A stretch of DNA of 64,000 nucleotides from Ramlibacter ginsenosidimutans (GTDB lineage: Bacteria; Pseudomonadota; Gammaproteobacteria; Burkholderiales; Burkholderiaceae_C): NCBI RefSeq assembly GCF_016654015.1, contig NZ_JAEPWM010000011.1:62001-126000 (forward strand). The letters run 5' to 3'. A program made the position numbers and the translations under genes. Below the pieces are notes generated by a model. The model saw nothing but the letters and a program-made list of their open reading frames with translations, was not told where the DNA came from and did not search any database. Every line of letters starts with the position of its first letter. The stretch's first letter is position 1. Shown in pieces: positions 6,493 through 16,851 of the stretch.

Positions 6493-9381
6493 ATGGCACG
6501 CTCTCCTGCTTCCGGCGCCGACCCTCTGCGCGTGCGCTTCGGCGACTTCGAGCTCGACGAAGCCAACGCGCGGCTGCTGCAAGGCGGCAAGCCCCTGACC
6601 CTCGCGCCGACGCCGTTCAACCTCCTGTGCGCCCTCGCGCGCCGCCCGGGTTCCCTGCTCACCAAGGACGCGTTGCTCGATGCGGTCTGGGGCCACCAGT
6701 TCGTCAGCGAATCCGTCCTGAAGACGGCGATCAGCGACTTGCGCACGGTTCTGAGCGACGACCCGCGCGCGCCACGCGTAATCGAGACCGTGCCCAGGCG
6801 CGGCTACCGCTTCATCGCACCGACGGCCGCAACCGCGCTGCAAGCGGCCGTCGTTCCTGAACCCTTCACGCCGACGCAGCGGCCTGCCGCTCCTTCCTTC
6901 GTCGGCCGCGCCGAAGCGCTCGGCCGCCTGGATCGCGCATGGGCCGCCGCCGCCGCCGGCAAGCGTTCGCTGGTGTGGGTCGCCGGCGAGCCGGGCATCG
7001 GCAAGACCACGCTCGTCGACCGCTTCGTGAGCGGCATCGCGGGCGCCGCCTGCGCGCGCGGGCATTGCGTCGAGCACTACGGCACCGGCGAGCCTTATCT
7101 CCCCGTGCTGGAGGCGCTCGCCGACCTGTCCCGCAACGATCCGCAGCTACCCGCGTTGCTGCGCATGGTGGCGCCGACGTGGCTGCTGCAACTGCCGTGG
7201 CTGAGCCCGCCGGAGGAGCGCGATGCGCTGCGGCGGGAGCTCTCCGGCGTCGGGCCGGAACGCATGCTGCGCGAGATGGGCGAGCTGCTCGATCGCTATG
7301 CGCAGGACCGGCCGCTGCTCTTGGTGACCGAGGACCTGCACTGGAGCGATCGTTCCACGCTGCAGCTGATCGACTACCTGGCGCGCCGGCGCAACCGCGC
7401 CCGCCTGCTGTGGGTGGCCACCTTCCGGCTGGCGGAAGTGGTGGCGAGCAACCATCCCGTCAACGCACTGCGCCACGAACTGCGCGTGCATCGCCTGTGC
7501 GAGGAGGTCGTGCTCGACCCCTTTTCCGAGCGCGAGGTCGCCGACTACGTCGCGCAGGCGTCCGGCGCCCTCGCGGGGGACGAGGCGTTCGTGCATGGTC
7601 TGCACGAACGCACGGACGGCGTGCCGCTGTTCGTGGCGGCACTCCTGGGCGACGTCCTCGCGCGGGGCGAGGAGGTCGGACCCGCGGCGCCGCACGAGCA
7701 GCTCGAGGGGGTCGGCGTGCCGGAAAATCTCGCGGCCATCATCGACCAGTACCTCGCGCGCCTGGACAAGGACGATCGCGACCTGCTCGCCGCGGCGGCG
7801 GTCTGCGGCATGGAGTTCCAGGCCGAAGCGGTCGCCGAGATGACGGGCCGCGAGCTGGCCTCGGCCGCGGAGCGCTGCGAGCGGCTCGCGCGCGCGCAGT
7901 TCTGGCTCACGCGATCGACGACCGATGTCTCGGCCGAGCGTCCCTACGCGTTCCGCCACGCGCTCTTCCGGCAGGTCCTCTACGAACGCACCGCACCCGC
8001 CGTGCGCGTGCAGCTGCATGCCCGGGCGGGTGCGGTGCTCGAGACGCAGCGCGCCGCGGGGCATGCAGTCGCCGCGGCCGAACTGGCGATGCACTTCGAG
8101 CGCGGCCGCGAGCCGGTCACCGCGCTGCGCTACTACGCGCAAGCCGCCGAAGCATCGCTGCAGCTCCTGAGTCCCGGGGAGTGCCTCGCGCTGGTCGATC
8201 GCGCGCTGCCCTTGCTCGAAAGCATGCGCGCGGGCGACGAGCGCAACGGCCTGGCGATCACCCTGTGGACGCTGCGCGGGCTGGCGTCGGTGCACGTGCA
8301 CGGCTTCGGCAGCGACGCCAAGAAGGCCTACCAGCGCGCGTACGCGCTGCTCGGAGAGGCGCCGGATCACCGCCTGCGCGGCCTGCTGCTGGACGGCCTG
8401 GGCTTCGTCCTCGGCCAGCGGGCCGAATACGACGAGGCGCTCGCCCTGGCCGAACGCGCAGCCGCGTTGTGGTCGCTCACCGAGGATCCCGTGCTGCTGC
8501 TGACGGCCTGCTACGTGCAAGGCGACGTGCACATGCTCAAGGGGCGGCCGCGCATCGCGCGCCAGTGGATCGAGCGCGCCTTGCCGGCCCTGGCGGCCGC
8601 GGACGCGAAGGCGGACGCCGGCTTCGGCGCGCAGCCGCAGGTGATGCTGCTGGGGCTGCTTGCGCTCCAGTGCTTCCATCTCGGCCTCACGCGGCAAGCC
8701 CACGCGCACATCCAGGATGCGCGCGCGCGCGCGCAGCAGCTGTCGTCGCCCGCGGCGCTGGTGCTCGCGATCTGGATGGAAGCGATGCTGGAGATCCGCC
8801 TGGGCCGCCATGAACGCGTCGCGGCGCTCGCGCAGGAGATGGCGCAGCTCTCGGAGGAGGCCGCGTTCACGCAGGCACGCAATCCCGTCGAGTGGTATCG
8901 CGGCTGGGCGCAGGCGCGCCAGGGACAGGCGCGCGAGGGCTTCGCGCGCATCCGTGCGGCCTACGAGGCCAACACCGCGCTCGGCATGCTGTCCGGGGGC
9001 AGCGAGATCCTGGGCTACGCGGCCGAGGCCCTGCTGCTCGCCGGCGACTGCGCAGGCGCCGGCGAACAGCTCGCGCAGGCGCTGGCCATCGTCGAGGCGC
9101 GCGGCGAACGCGTGTACCTGCCGCAACTGTGCTTGCTGCAGGCCGCGATCGCGCGCCAGCGCGGCGATGCGGCCGCATCGGAAGAGGCCGTGTACCGCGC
9201 GCTCGCCGAAGCGCGCGAGCAGCAGGCGCCCTGGCACGAACTGCTGGCGCTGCTGGCCCTTTGCGAACACCATGCCGCAGCCGGCGAGCGGCAGGAACTC
9301 GCCACGCTGCTCGCGCAGCTTCCCGAAGCCGCCGACACGCCTCAGGCCCGCAAGGCCCGCGCGCTGCTCGCCGCGGCCTGA
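6493..9381 (+). CDS. Winged-helix transcriptional regulator with AAA ATPase and TPR domains
   Basis: At 962 residues this is a large signal-integrating regulator. Residues about 10-105 are an OmpR/CadC-type winged helix, with recognition-helix region SVLKTAISDLRTVL and ending VPRRGYRF. Then comes a STAND/AAA_16-type ATPase with Walker A GEPGIGKTT near residue 170 and Walker B LLLVTEDLHW near 275. The C-terminal 450 residues are Ala-rich helical repeats of the TPR type. Proteins with this layout couple ATP-dependent oligomerisation to promoter binding. The ATG at 6493 was preferred over 6457 because GGGAGGA stands nine bases upstream. The ligand and targets are unknown; the efflux operon downstream is a possible target by position only. 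Confidence 0.85.
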   Translation: MARSPASGADPLRVRFGDFELDEANARLLQGGKPLTLAPTPFNLLCALARRPGSLLTKDALLDAVWGHQFVSESVLKTAISDLRTVLSDDPRAPRVIETVPRRGYRFIAPTAATALQAAVVPEPFTPTQRPAAPSFVGRAEALGRLDRAWAAAAAGKRSLVWVAGEPGIGKTTLVDRFVSGIAGAACARGHCVEHYGTGEPYLPVLEALADLSRNDPQLPALLRMVAPTWLLQLPWLSPPEERDALRRELSGVGPERMLREMGELLDRYAQDRPLLLVTEDLHWSDRSTLQLIDYLARRRNRARLLWVATFRLAEVVASNHPVNALRHELRVHRLCEEVVLDPFSEREVADYVAQASGALAGDEAFVHGLHERTDGVPLFVAALLGDVLARGEEVGPAAPHEQLEGVGVPENLAAIIDQYLARLDKDDRDLLAAAAVCGMEFQAEAVAEMTGRELASAAERCERLARAQFWLTRSTTDVSAERPYAFRHALFRQVLYERTAPAVRVQLHARAGAVLETQRAAGHAVAAAELAMHFERGREPVTALRYYAQAAEASLQLLSPGECLALVDRALPLLESMRAGDERNGLAITLWTLRGLASVHVHGFGSDAKKAYQRAYALLGEAPDHRLRGLLLDGLGFVLGQRAEYDEALALAERAAALWSLTEDPVLLLTACYVQGDVHMLKGRPRIARQWIERALPALAAADAKADAGFGAQPQVMLLGLLALQCFHLGLTRQAHAHIQDARARAQQLSSPAALVLAIWMEAMLEIRLGRHERVAALAQEMAQLSEEAAFTQARNPVEWYRGWAQARQGQAREGFARIRAAYEANTALGMLSGGSEILGYAAEALLLAGDCAGAGEQLAQALAIVEARGERVYLPQLCLLQAAIARQRGDAAASEEAVYRALAEAREQQAPWHELLALLALCEHHAAAGERQELATLLAQLPEAADTPQARKARALLAAA

Positions 9382-9486
9382 CCCCTTCCCGACCGAAACG
9401 CGACGCCGCGCTGACGACAGGCGCGCCGGCGGCGATCACCATCGCTGCATGCCTGTGCACGCCCCACGATCCCGGAGAACCCTGCC

Positions 9487-9699
9487 ATGACCCTCAAACC
9501 CGAATCGAAGTATCCGAACCGCCGCTCGTACGTGCTGAAGATGCGCAGCGATGCGACCCCGGGCGAGCTCGCGGGCCGGATCGAGAACCTGGTCACCGGA
9601 CAGCAGCGCGAATTCGCGTCCGGCGGCGAGTTGCTCGCATCGATCGCCCGCGACCTCGAGTCCGCGCCCGATGGCGACGCAAAGACGACGCTTCCCTGA
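9487..9699 (+). CDS. Small hypothetical protein (70 aa)
   Basis: A 70-residue soluble protein starting MTLKPESKYPNRRSYVLKMR with a helical remainder containing GRIENLVTGQQREF and ELLASIARDLES. GGAGAA lies upstream of the ATG. It sits between the large regulator and the efflux operon, transcribed the same way, and could be cotranscribed with the regulator. I do not recognise a family. Confidence 0.65.
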   Translation: MTLKPESKYPNRRSYVLKMRSDATPGELAGRIENLVTGQQREFASGGELLASIARDLESAPDGDAKTTLP

Positions 9700-9756
9700 C
9701 GACTTCGAGGCGCCGCGTCCCTACGCTGACTGCCTGTCTCTCCGCTCACCACACCC

Positions 9757-11205
9757 ATGCCGCTCCTGAATCCTTCGCAACGCGCCCCGGCGGCGCTCGC
9801 CATCGCCGCGGCCCTGGCGCTCGCCGGCTGCGCGACACCCAACGCGCACCCTTCGGTGGACGTACCTGCGCAGTTCACCTCCGCTCCTGCCGCGGCCGAA
9901 GAAGCCGCCGTCGCCTGGTGGGACAGCTTCCACGATCCCGCGCTGTCCGACCTCGTGCGGCGTGCCGCGCGCGAGAACCGCGACATCCGCATGGCGGCGC
10001 AGCGGCTGCGTGCCGCGCGCGCCGGCGAGACGATCAGCCGCTCCGCGCTGTTCCCCAGCGTCGATCTCTCCGCGTCCGGCGTGCACCGCGACACCCGCCA
10101 TCCCGATGCCGTGAAGCAGCTCGTGCCGGATGCGAAGACGGGCAATGCGGGTCTCGGTGTTTCGTGGGAGCTGGACCTCTCCGGCCGCCTGCGTGCGGGC
10201 GCCTCAGCCGCACGCGCAGATGCGCTGGCCGCCGAAGACGGCGTGCGAGGCGTGCGGCTGCTGGTGGTGAGCGACGTGGCGACGAACTACTTCACCCTCG
10301 TCGGTGCGCAGCGCCAGCTCGAGACCATGCGCGCCATCTCCGCGGCGCAGGACGAGACGCTGCGCCTCGTGAGCGCACGCCAGCGCGCCGGACTCGCCAC
10401 CCCCTTCGACGTGGAACGCGCCCAGACCGAGGCGGGCACGGCGCGCGCGGCGATCCCGCCGCTGGAATCGGCGGCCGCGATCGCGCGCCACCGCATCGCC
10501 GTGCTGATCGGCGACCAGGCGAGCCGCGCCGGCGCCATCGTGCCGTGGACCGGGGAAGCCGCGGTGCCGCCCACGCACGCCGGACAGCCCGCGACGCTGC
10601 TGCAACGCCGACCCGACCTGCTCGCGCTCAATGCGCAACTGGATGCCGCCAACGCACGCCGGCAGCAGGCGGCGGCCGAATGGTTCCCGCGCCTGTTCCT
10701 GGGCGCGATGTTCGGGCGCGAGGGCCTGGAGCTCAATGGCGTGGACCTCGGCGCCGCGCGCTTCACCAACGTCACGGGCCTGCTCGCGATGCCGATCTTC
10801 AACGCGGGCCGCACGCGCGCGCTCAACGACGCCGCCCAGAGCGCACAGGACGAAGCAGCGCTGCGCTACGAGGACGGCATCGTGCGCGCGCTGGAGGACG
10901 TGGAGAACGCGCTGGTGGTGCTGCACGACGAGCGCGAGCGCGAAGCCTCCATGCGCCAGGCCGCGAGCTCCGCGGATTCCGCGCTGCAGCGCGCCGAATC
11001 GCTGTACCACCGCGGCCAGATCGACCTGCTGCCGCTGCTCGATGCGCAGCGCACGCGCCTGAACGTGCGGCTCGCGGCCAACGACAGCCACACGCAACTG
11101 CTGCTGGACAGCGTGCGCCTGTACAAGGCGCTGGGCGGTGGGTGGGAGGCCTTCGAGCCTGCACCGCCCGCCGCCGCTGCTTCCGCCCCTTCGTCCCAAT
11201 CCTGA
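9757..11205 (+). CDS. RND efflux outer membrane lipoprotein (NodT/OprM family)
   Basis: The 482-residue protein starts with a lipoprotein signal ending LALAGC, giving a lipidated Cys near residue 25. It has two outer-membrane-efflux-protein halves, with paired coiled helices such as VRRAARENRDIRMAAQRLRA and LLQRRPDLLALNAQLDAANA. TolC-type proteins form trimeric channels spanning periplasm and outer membrane. It is the first gene of a tripartite operon, 25 bases before the membrane-fusion gene. The low-complexity Ala/Pro/Ser tail is normal for the family. Confidence 0.92.
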   Translation: MPLLNPSQRAPAALAIAAALALAGCATPNAHPSVDVPAQFTSAPAAAEEAAVAWWDSFHDPALSDLVRRAARENRDIRMAAQRLRAARAGETISRSALFPSVDLSASGVHRDTRHPDAVKQLVPDAKTGNAGLGVSWELDLSGRLRAGASAARADALAAEDGVRGVRLLVVSDVATNYFTLVGAQRQLETMRAISAAQDETLRLVSARQRAGLATPFDVERAQTEAGTARAAIPPLESAAAIARHRIAVLIGDQASRAGAIVPWTGEAAVPPTHAGQPATLLQRRPDLLALNAQLDAANARRQQAAAEWFPRLFLGAMFGREGLELNGVDLGAARFTNVTGLLAMPIFNAGRTRALNDAAQSAQDEAALRYEDGIVRALEDVENALVVLHDEREREASMRQAASSADSALQRAESLYHRGQIDLLPLLDAQRTRLNVRLAANDSHTQLLLDSVRLYKALGGGWEAFEPAPPAAAASAPSSQS

Positions 11206-11230
11206 TTGCCCGAGAGCACGAGGAGCTCCC

Positions 11231-12340
11231 TTGAAAACCATCCATTCCCTGTCGCTGCTGGCGGCGGCTGTCCTGCTGGCCGCCTGCGCACCGAAGACGC
11301 CGACGCCCGAAGCGCTGCGGCCCGTCCGCACCGTTGAACTGCATTACGACGCCGCCGGCGAAACGCACCGCTATGTCGGCACGGTGCGCGCCCGCCACGA
11401 AGTCGACGAGGCCTTCCGCGTTGCCGGCCGGGTGGCGCAGCGGCGCGTCGAAGTCGGCCAGCTCGTGCACCAGGGCGACGTGATCGGCGTCATCGAAGAC
11501 GCCGACTACCGCCTCGCGCTCGACGCCGCGCAGCAGCAGGCCATCGCCGCCGCCTCGCAGGCGCGCCAGGCCGAAGCGGACCGCAATCGCCTCAATGCGC
11601 TGAAGGCGGACGGCTCGGTGAGCGACTCCGACGACGAGCGCGCCCGCACCGCGGCGCAGACCTCGGCCGCCAACGCGCAGGCGCAAGCGCGCCAGCTGGA
11701 GCTCGCCCGCAACCGCCTGGGCTACACCGTGCTGCGCGCGTCGCGCACGGGCGTGGTGACCTCGGTTCGCTTCGAAGCCGGCCAGGTGGTCGCCGAAGGC
11801 CAGCCGGTGGTGACCATCGCGGCCGAAGGCGAGCCCGAGATCGTGGTTGACGTGCCGGAAGACCAGCTCGCGGACTTCCGCAAGGCGGAGTACCAGGCGA
11901 CGCTGGCGAGCGCGCCCGACCAGGCGTTCGCCGTCACGCTGCGCGAACTGGCGCCGCAAGCCGCGGCGCAGACGCGCACCTTCCAGGCGCGGCTGAAGCC
12001 GGTGTCGCCGCGCAACCTGCCGCTGGGTGCGACGGCGTCGGTGATCGTGCAGCAGGAGTCCGGTCGCAGCGACGTCGCGGCGATCCCGGCCTCGGCCATC
12101 ACGCAGGACCACGGCAAGCCGGCCGTGTGGGTGGCGCGTCCCGGCACAGGCGGCGCCTCCGCGAGCGTGCAACTGGCCAGCGTGACGGTGCAGTCGTACC
12201 GCAGCGACCAGGTGCTCGTGTCCGGCCTGCCGGCTGGCACGCTGGTGGTGACCGCCGGCGTGCAGAAGATGGCGCCGGGCCTGCACGTGGCGCTCGAATC
12301 CGCTGCGGCTGCGACGGAACCGAAGGTGGCCGCGCGATGA
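11231..12340 (+). CDS. RND efflux membrane fusion protein
   Basis: This periplasmic adaptor of 369 residues starts at a TTG at 11231, with AGGAGCT seven bases upstream. A lipoprotein signal ends LLAAC. The lipoyl half-motifs RVAQRRVEVGQLVHQGDVI and TSVRFEAGQVVAEGQPV bracket a coiled-coil hairpin rich in Ala, Gln and Arg. A beta-barrel domain and a membrane-proximal domain follow. It links the outer membrane channel to the pump. The last codons overlap the pump start as ATGA. Confidence 0.93.
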   Translation: MKTIHSLSLLAAAVLLAACAPKTPTPEALRPVRTVELHYDAAGETHRYVGTVRARHEVDEAFRVAGRVAQRRVEVGQLVHQGDVIGVIEDADYRLALDAAQQQAIAAASQARQAEADRNRLNALKADGSVSDSDDERARTAAQTSAANAQAQARQLELARNRLGYTVLRASRTGVVTSVRFEAGQVVAEGQPVVTIAAEGEPEIVVDVPEDQLADFRKAEYQATLASAPDQAFAVTLRELAPQAAAQTRTFQARLKPVSPRNLPLGATASVIVQQESGRSDVAAIPASAITQDHGKPAVWVARPGTGGASASVQLASVTVQSYRSDQVLVSGLPAGTLVVTAGVQKMAPGLHVALESAAAATEPKVAAR

Positions 12341-15300
12341 AGGACTTCAACCTCACCGAATGGGCGCTGAACCACCGCGCGGTGGTGCTGTTCCTCATCA
12401 TCGTCATCTCGATCGCCGGCGTCTTCAGCTTCTCGAAGCTCGGGCAGCTGGAAGATCCGAAGTTCTCCGTGCCGTCCATGACGGCCACCGTGATCTGGCC
12501 GGGCGCGAGCGCGCAGCAGATCCAGGACGAGGTCCTCAACCGCATGGAGAAGAAGTTCGAGCAGCTCGATCACTTCGAGAAGGTGGTGAGCTTCTCGCGC
12601 CAGGGCTACGGCGGCATGACCATCACCGTCAAGGGCGGCACGTCGCACAAGGACCAGCAGGAAGCCTGGTACCAGGCACGCAAGAAGTTCTCCGACCTGA
12701 AGCTCGAACTGCCCGATGGCGTGATCGGCCCGATCTTCAACGACGAATACGGCGACGTGTATTCGCTGCTCTATGCGGTCAAGGGCGACGGCTTCGACCA
12801 GGCGAAGCTCGGCGACATCTCCGAGGACATCAAGCGCCGCCTGCTCAAGGCGCCGTACGTGAAGAAAGTGGACGTCCTCGGCAAGCAGGACGAGAAGGTG
12901 TACGTCGAGTTCTCCCACCAGCGGCTCGCGGCCCTGGGCATCACCCCGCTCGCGATCGCGGAGAGCCTGAAGAGCCAGAACGCGATGATGCCGGCCGGCT
13001 CCATCGACACCAAGGACGACCGCGTCTTCGTGCGCGTGAGCGGCCAGTTCGCCAGCCTGGACGACATCCGCAACGTGCCCATCGCCGCCGGCGGCCGCAC
13101 GATCAAGCTGGGCGACATCGCCATCGTCAAGCGCGGCTACCAGGACCCGCCGGTCTACACGATCCGCCACAACGGCCAGGACGTGCTGATGCTGGGCATC
13201 GTGATGACCGACGACGGCAATGTCGTGGAACTGGGCAAGGCGATCGACGCGACGATCGCGAAGGTGCAGTCGGAGCTGCCCTACGGCGTCGAGCTCGAGC
13301 GGGTCGCGGACCAGCCGACCACCGTGAAGGACTCGGTGTGGGAGTTCGAGCGCTCGCTGATGGAGGCGCTGGCGATCGTGCTGGCGGTGAGCCTGGTCAG
13401 CCTCGGCCTGCGCACCGGCCTGATCGTGGCGATCTCCGTGCCACTCGTGCTGGGCGTGGTGGCGATGGTGATGCTCGGCATGGGCTGGAACCTCGAACGG
13501 ATCTCGCTCGGCTCGCTGATCATCGCGCTGGGCCTGCTGGTGGACGACGCGATCATCGCCATCGAGATGATGGTGGTGAAGATGGAAGGCGGCTGGGACC
13601 GCGTGAAGGCCGCCGCGTTCTCGTATGCGGCGACCGCGATGCCGCGCCTGTCCGGCGCGCTGATCACCGTGGCCGGCTTCATGCCCATCGGCTTCGCGCA
13701 TTCGACCACGGCCGAATACGCGGGCGGCATCTTCTGGATCGTCGGCATCGCCGTCGTGTTCTCGTGGGTGTGCTCGGGCATCATCACGCCCTACCTGGCG
13801 GTGAAGATGCTACCGAAGGACTTCGGCCAGCACCACCACGGCAGCGATCCGTACGGCACGCCGTTCTACCGCAAGCTGCGCGGCTGGATCGACTTCGCGC
13901 TGGAGAAGCGCTGGGCGATCATCGGCGTAACGGCCGGCGCCCTCGTGCTCGCGCTGGCGGGGCTGAAGCTCGTGCCGCAGCAGTTCTTCCCGAACAGCGA
14001 GCGCCCCGAGCTGATCCTCGACCTGCGCATGAAGGAAGGTTCGTCCTTCCAGGCCACCAGCGAACAGGTCAAGCGCGTGGAAGCGCTCCTGAAGAAGGAC
14101 GAGGACGTGCGCTTCTTCACGGCCTACACCGGTGCCGGTGCGCCGCGCTTCTACCTGGCGCTGTCGCCCGAACTGCCCAACCCCGGCTACGCGCAGTTCA
14201 TCGTGATGACCAAGGACATGGAGGCCCGCGAGCGCGTGCGTGCCCGGTTCATGGCGCTGACCCCGCAGCAGTTCCCGCAAGCGTGGCTGCGCGTCACGCG
14301 CCTGGAGATGGGCCCGGCCGTCGGCTATCCCGTGCAGTTCCGCGTCGTCGGCCCCGACACGCAGAAGGTGCGCGACATCGCGCGGCAGGTGGAGAAGGTG
14401 ATGGACGCCAGCCCCAAGCTGCGCGACGTCCAGCTGGACTGGAACGATCCCGTGCGGACGCTCAAGATCGACCTCGACCAGGACAAGGCGCGGGCCCTGG
14501 GCCTCACGCCCGCCGACGTGAACATCGTGACGCAGACCGTGATGAACGGGGCCACGCTGTCGCAGCTGCGCGAGCACGAGAACCTCGTTGACATCGTCGC
14601 GCGCGCCGTGCCGAAGGAGCGCCTGGACATCGACACCATCAAGGACATCAACGTCTACACGCGCAGCGGCGCGCCCGTGCCGCTCGGCCAGGTGGCGAAG
14701 ATCCGCTACGAGCTGGAAGAGCCGGTGCTGTGGCGCCGCAACCGCGACATGGCGATCACCGTCCGCGGTGACGTCGTGGATGGCGAGCAGCCCGTGTCGG
14801 TGACCAAGGAGATCGACCCGCAGCTCCAGGCGATCCGCGCATCGCTGCCCGCCGGCTATCGCGTGGACGTCGGCGGCGCCGTGGAGGAAAGCGAGACGGC
14901 GAATGCCGCGCTGGCCGCGGTGGCGCCGGTCATGGTGCTCACCATCCTCACGATCCTGATGCTGCAGCTGCAAAGCCTCTCGACGATGGCCATGGTGTTC
15001 CTCACCGCGCCCTTAGGCCTGATCGGCGTGGTCGGCGCGCTGCTGGTGTTCCATGCGCCGCTGGGCTTCGTCGCGATCCTCGGCATCATCGCGTTGGGCG
15101 GCATGATCATGCGCAACTCGGTCATCCTGATCGACCAGGTGCGCACCGAACGCGAAGAGGGTCGCGATCCGTGGAACGCGATCGTCGATGCGGCGCTGCA
15201 CCGCACGCGCCCTGTGGTGCTCACCGCCGCTGCGACCGTGCTGGCCATGATCCCGCTCACGCGCAGCGTGTTCTGGGGTCCAATGGCGATCGCGATCATG

Positions 15301-15432
15301 GGCGGCCTGACCATCGCCACGGTGCTCACGATCTTCTTCGTGCCGGCGCTGTATGCGGCGTGGTTCAAGGTGCGGCGCGACGCGCCGCACGAGCTTCCCT
15401 CGGCCACGCTGCAACCTGCGGCGGCCCATTGA
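12337..15432 (+). CDS. RND-type efflux pump, inner membrane subunit
   Basis: This is a 1031-residue proton-driven pump of the AcrB/MexB superfamily, the usual length. The first transmembrane helix is at about residues 12-30, and two periplasmic loops alternate with transmembrane blocks. The proton-relay region IIALGLLVDDAIIAIE carries the paired Asp of TM4. SLGSLI and a C-terminal block TAAATVLAMIPLTRSVFWG are typical. It has only one adaptor and channel partner and no local repressor of the TetR type. Which drugs or lipids it exports cannot be told from sequence alone; it lacks the charged metal-binding features expected of CzcA types, so small organic substrates are more likely. Confidence 0.93.
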   Translation: MKDFNLTEWALNHRAVVLFLIIVISIAGVFSFSKLGQLEDPKFSVPSMTATVIWPGASAQQIQDEVLNRMEKKFEQLDHFEKVVSFSRQGYGGMTITVKGGTSHKDQQEAWYQARKKFSDLKLELPDGVIGPIFNDEYGDVYSLLYAVKGDGFDQAKLGDISEDIKRRLLKAPYVKKVDVLGKQDEKVYVEFSHQRLAALGITPLAIAESLKSQNAMMPAGSIDTKDDRVFVRVSGQFASLDDIRNVPIAAGGRTIKLGDIAIVKRGYQDPPVYTIRHNGQDVLMLGIVMTDDGNVVELGKAIDATIAKVQSELPYGVELERVADQPTTVKDSVWEFERSLMEALAIVLAVSLVSLGLRTGLIVAISVPLVLGVVAMVMLGMGWNLERISLGSLIIALGLLVDDAIIAIEMMVVKMEGGWDRVKAAAFSYAATAMPRLSGALITVAGFMPIGFAHSTTAEYAGGIFWIVGIAVVFSWVCSGIITPYLAVKMLPKDFGQHHHGSDPYGTPFYRKLRGWIDFALEKRWAIIGVTAGALVLALAGLKLVPQQFFPNSERPELILDLRMKEGSSFQATSEQVKRVEALLKKDEDVRFFTAYTGAGAPRFYLALSPELPNPGYAQFIVMTKDMEARERVRARFMALTPQQFPQAWLRVTRLEMGPAVGYPVQFRVVGPDTQKVRDIARQVEKVMDASPKLRDVQLDWNDPVRTLKIDLDQDKARALGLTPADVNIVTQTVMNGATLSQLREHENLVDIVARAVPKERLDIDTIKDINVYTRSGAPVPLGQVAKIRYELEEPVLWRRNRDMAITVRGDVVDGEQPVSVTKEIDPQLQAIRASLPAGYRVDVGGAVEESETANAALAAVAPVMVLTILTILMLQLQSLSTMAMVFLTAPLGLIGVVGALLVFHAPLGFVAILGIIALGGMIMRNSVILIDQVRTEREEGRDPWNAIVDAALHRTRPVVLTAAATVLAMIPLTRSVFWGPMAIAIMGGLTIATVLTIFFVPALYAAWFKVRRDAPHELPSATLQPAAAH

Positions 15433-15444
15433 GAGGGCAGGGAC

Positions 15445-16851
15445 GTGGTTAGCCGATTCGTTCGCACCCTGGCTGCGGCCGTCGCGCTGTCGCTGCTGGC
15501 TGGTTGCGCGTCGACCCACCCGTGGTTGAACGCGCCGATCGCCGGCGGCGCCGCAGCGCACGAGGCGCCGACGCTGGCGCCCGCCCCGCGACCGATGGTG
15601 GCCGCCGTCACGCTCTCCGGCGGCGGCGCGCGCGCAGCGGCCTTCGGCCTTGGCGTGCTGGAGGAACTCAAGGCCACCGCCTTCGAGGTCGAGGGCCGCC
15701 CGACGACGCTGCTGGATGAAGTCGGCCTGATCAGCGGCGTCTCCGGCGGCAGCTTGCTCGCGAGCTATTACGCGGCCTTCGGCGACGAGACCTTCGAGCG
15801 CTTCGAGCGCGACTTCCTGCTGGTGAATTTCCAGACGGGATTGATCCGCCAGGCGACGGAGCCGGCCACGCTCTATCGCCTGAGCTCGCCCTGGTATGGC
15901 CGCAGCAACGTGCTGGAGCAGCACCTCGAGCCGGTGTTCCGCGGCGAGACCTTCGGCAGCCTGCGGCGCCGGCGGCCGTGGCCGCACCTGCTCGTCACCG
16001 CGACCGACCTCACGACGGGGGTGCCCTTCGAGTTCACGCCGGAGCAGTTCGCGCTGATCTGCTCCGACCTCGACTCGGTCCCGCTCTCGTTCGCGGTGGC
16101 CGCGTCATCGTCGGTGCCGCTGCTGCTCAGTCCGATGACGCTGCGCAACTACGCGGGCACCTGCGAGCCGCCGCAGCGCCAGCAACACGCGATGCCGCAC
16201 CGCAATCTCTCGGCGCGCCTGCTGCGCATGATCGCCGACAGCTACCGCACCTCGCAGCAGCGGCCGTACATCCACCTGGTGGATGGTGGCCTTGCGGACA
16301 ACCTCGGCGTGCGCGCGCTGGTGGACCACACCATCGCCAGCGGTTCGCTGCAGGAAAGCTTCCAGCAGTTGCCGCCGGGTTCGGTGCACAGAATCGTGCT
16401 GGTCGTGGTGGATTCGGAGCGCGCCTTCGCCGACCGCATCGACGAAAGCGACCGCGTGCCGGGCACGCGCGAGGTGCTCGATGCTATGGTCTTCGGCGCG
16501 GGCTCGCGCTGGACCACCGAGACGACGGAGGTCGTGAAGGACGCGGCACGGCGCGCCGCCGACGAAGTGCGGGCCGCACGAGGCCGCGACGGTAGCCCGT
16601 TCGCTGTTGACGCCGACGTGTTCGTGATCAACATCCGCCTGCGCGACCTGCAGGATCCGCGGCTGCGCGAGACGCTGCTGCACGCGCCGACAGCCTTCGA
16701 GATCCTGCCAGAGCATTCGAAGCAGTTGCAGGCCGCGGGACGGGCGCTGCTGCGCGCCAACCCCGAGTTCCAGCGCTTGCGCCGCAGCCTGGGGCTCGAT
16801 GGCGGGATGACCACCGCCGACGCCGACGACGCGCGCGAGCCGCAGCCATGA
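15445..16851 (+). CDS. Patatin-like phospholipase, predicted lipoprotein
   Basis: The 468-residue protein begins at a GTG and has a lipoprotein signal ending LSLLAGC. The patatin catalytic parts are clear: oxyanion loop SGGGARA near residue 60, nucleophile elbow GVSGGS near residue 98 and the Asp of DGGLADN near residue 280. Patatins are Ser-Asp dyad lipid acyl hydrolases. It starts 12 bases after the efflux pump and overlaps the MgtC gene by ATGA, so it is likely cotranscribed with both. Substrate unknown. Confidence 0.88.
   Translation: MVSRFVRTLAAAVALSLLAGCASTHPWLNAPIAGGAAAHEAPTLAPAPRPMVAAVTLSGGGARAAAFGLGVLEELKATAFEVEGRPTTLLDEVGLISGVSGGSLLASYYAAFGDETFERFERDFLLVNFQTGLIRQATEPATLYRLSSPWYGRSNVLEQHLEPVFRGETFGSLRRRRPWPHLLVTATDLTTGVPFEFTPEQFALICSDLDSVPLSFAVAASSSVPLLLSPMTLRNYAGTCEPPQRQQHAMPHRNLSARLLRMIADSYRTSQQRPYIHLVDGGLADNLGVRALVDHTIASGSLQESFQQLPPGSVHRIVLVVVDSERAFADRIDESDRVPGTREVLDAMVFGAGSRWTTETTEVVKDAARRAADEVRAARGRDGSPFAVDADVFVINIRLRDLQDPRLRETLLHAPTAFEILPEHSKQLQAAGRALLRANPEFQRLRRSLGLDGGMTTADADDAREPQP

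Noticed and set aside
7147-9273. Long minus-strand frame of 708 codons inside the regulator gene
   Set aside because: It is antisense to a protein with clear winged-helix, ATPase and TPR motifs; long antisense frames are expected in very GC-rich DNA.
8892-11234. 780-codon plus-strand frame spanning three genes
   Set aside because: Arg-rich translation with no motif, overlapping the regulator, the small gene and the outer membrane factor in another frame.
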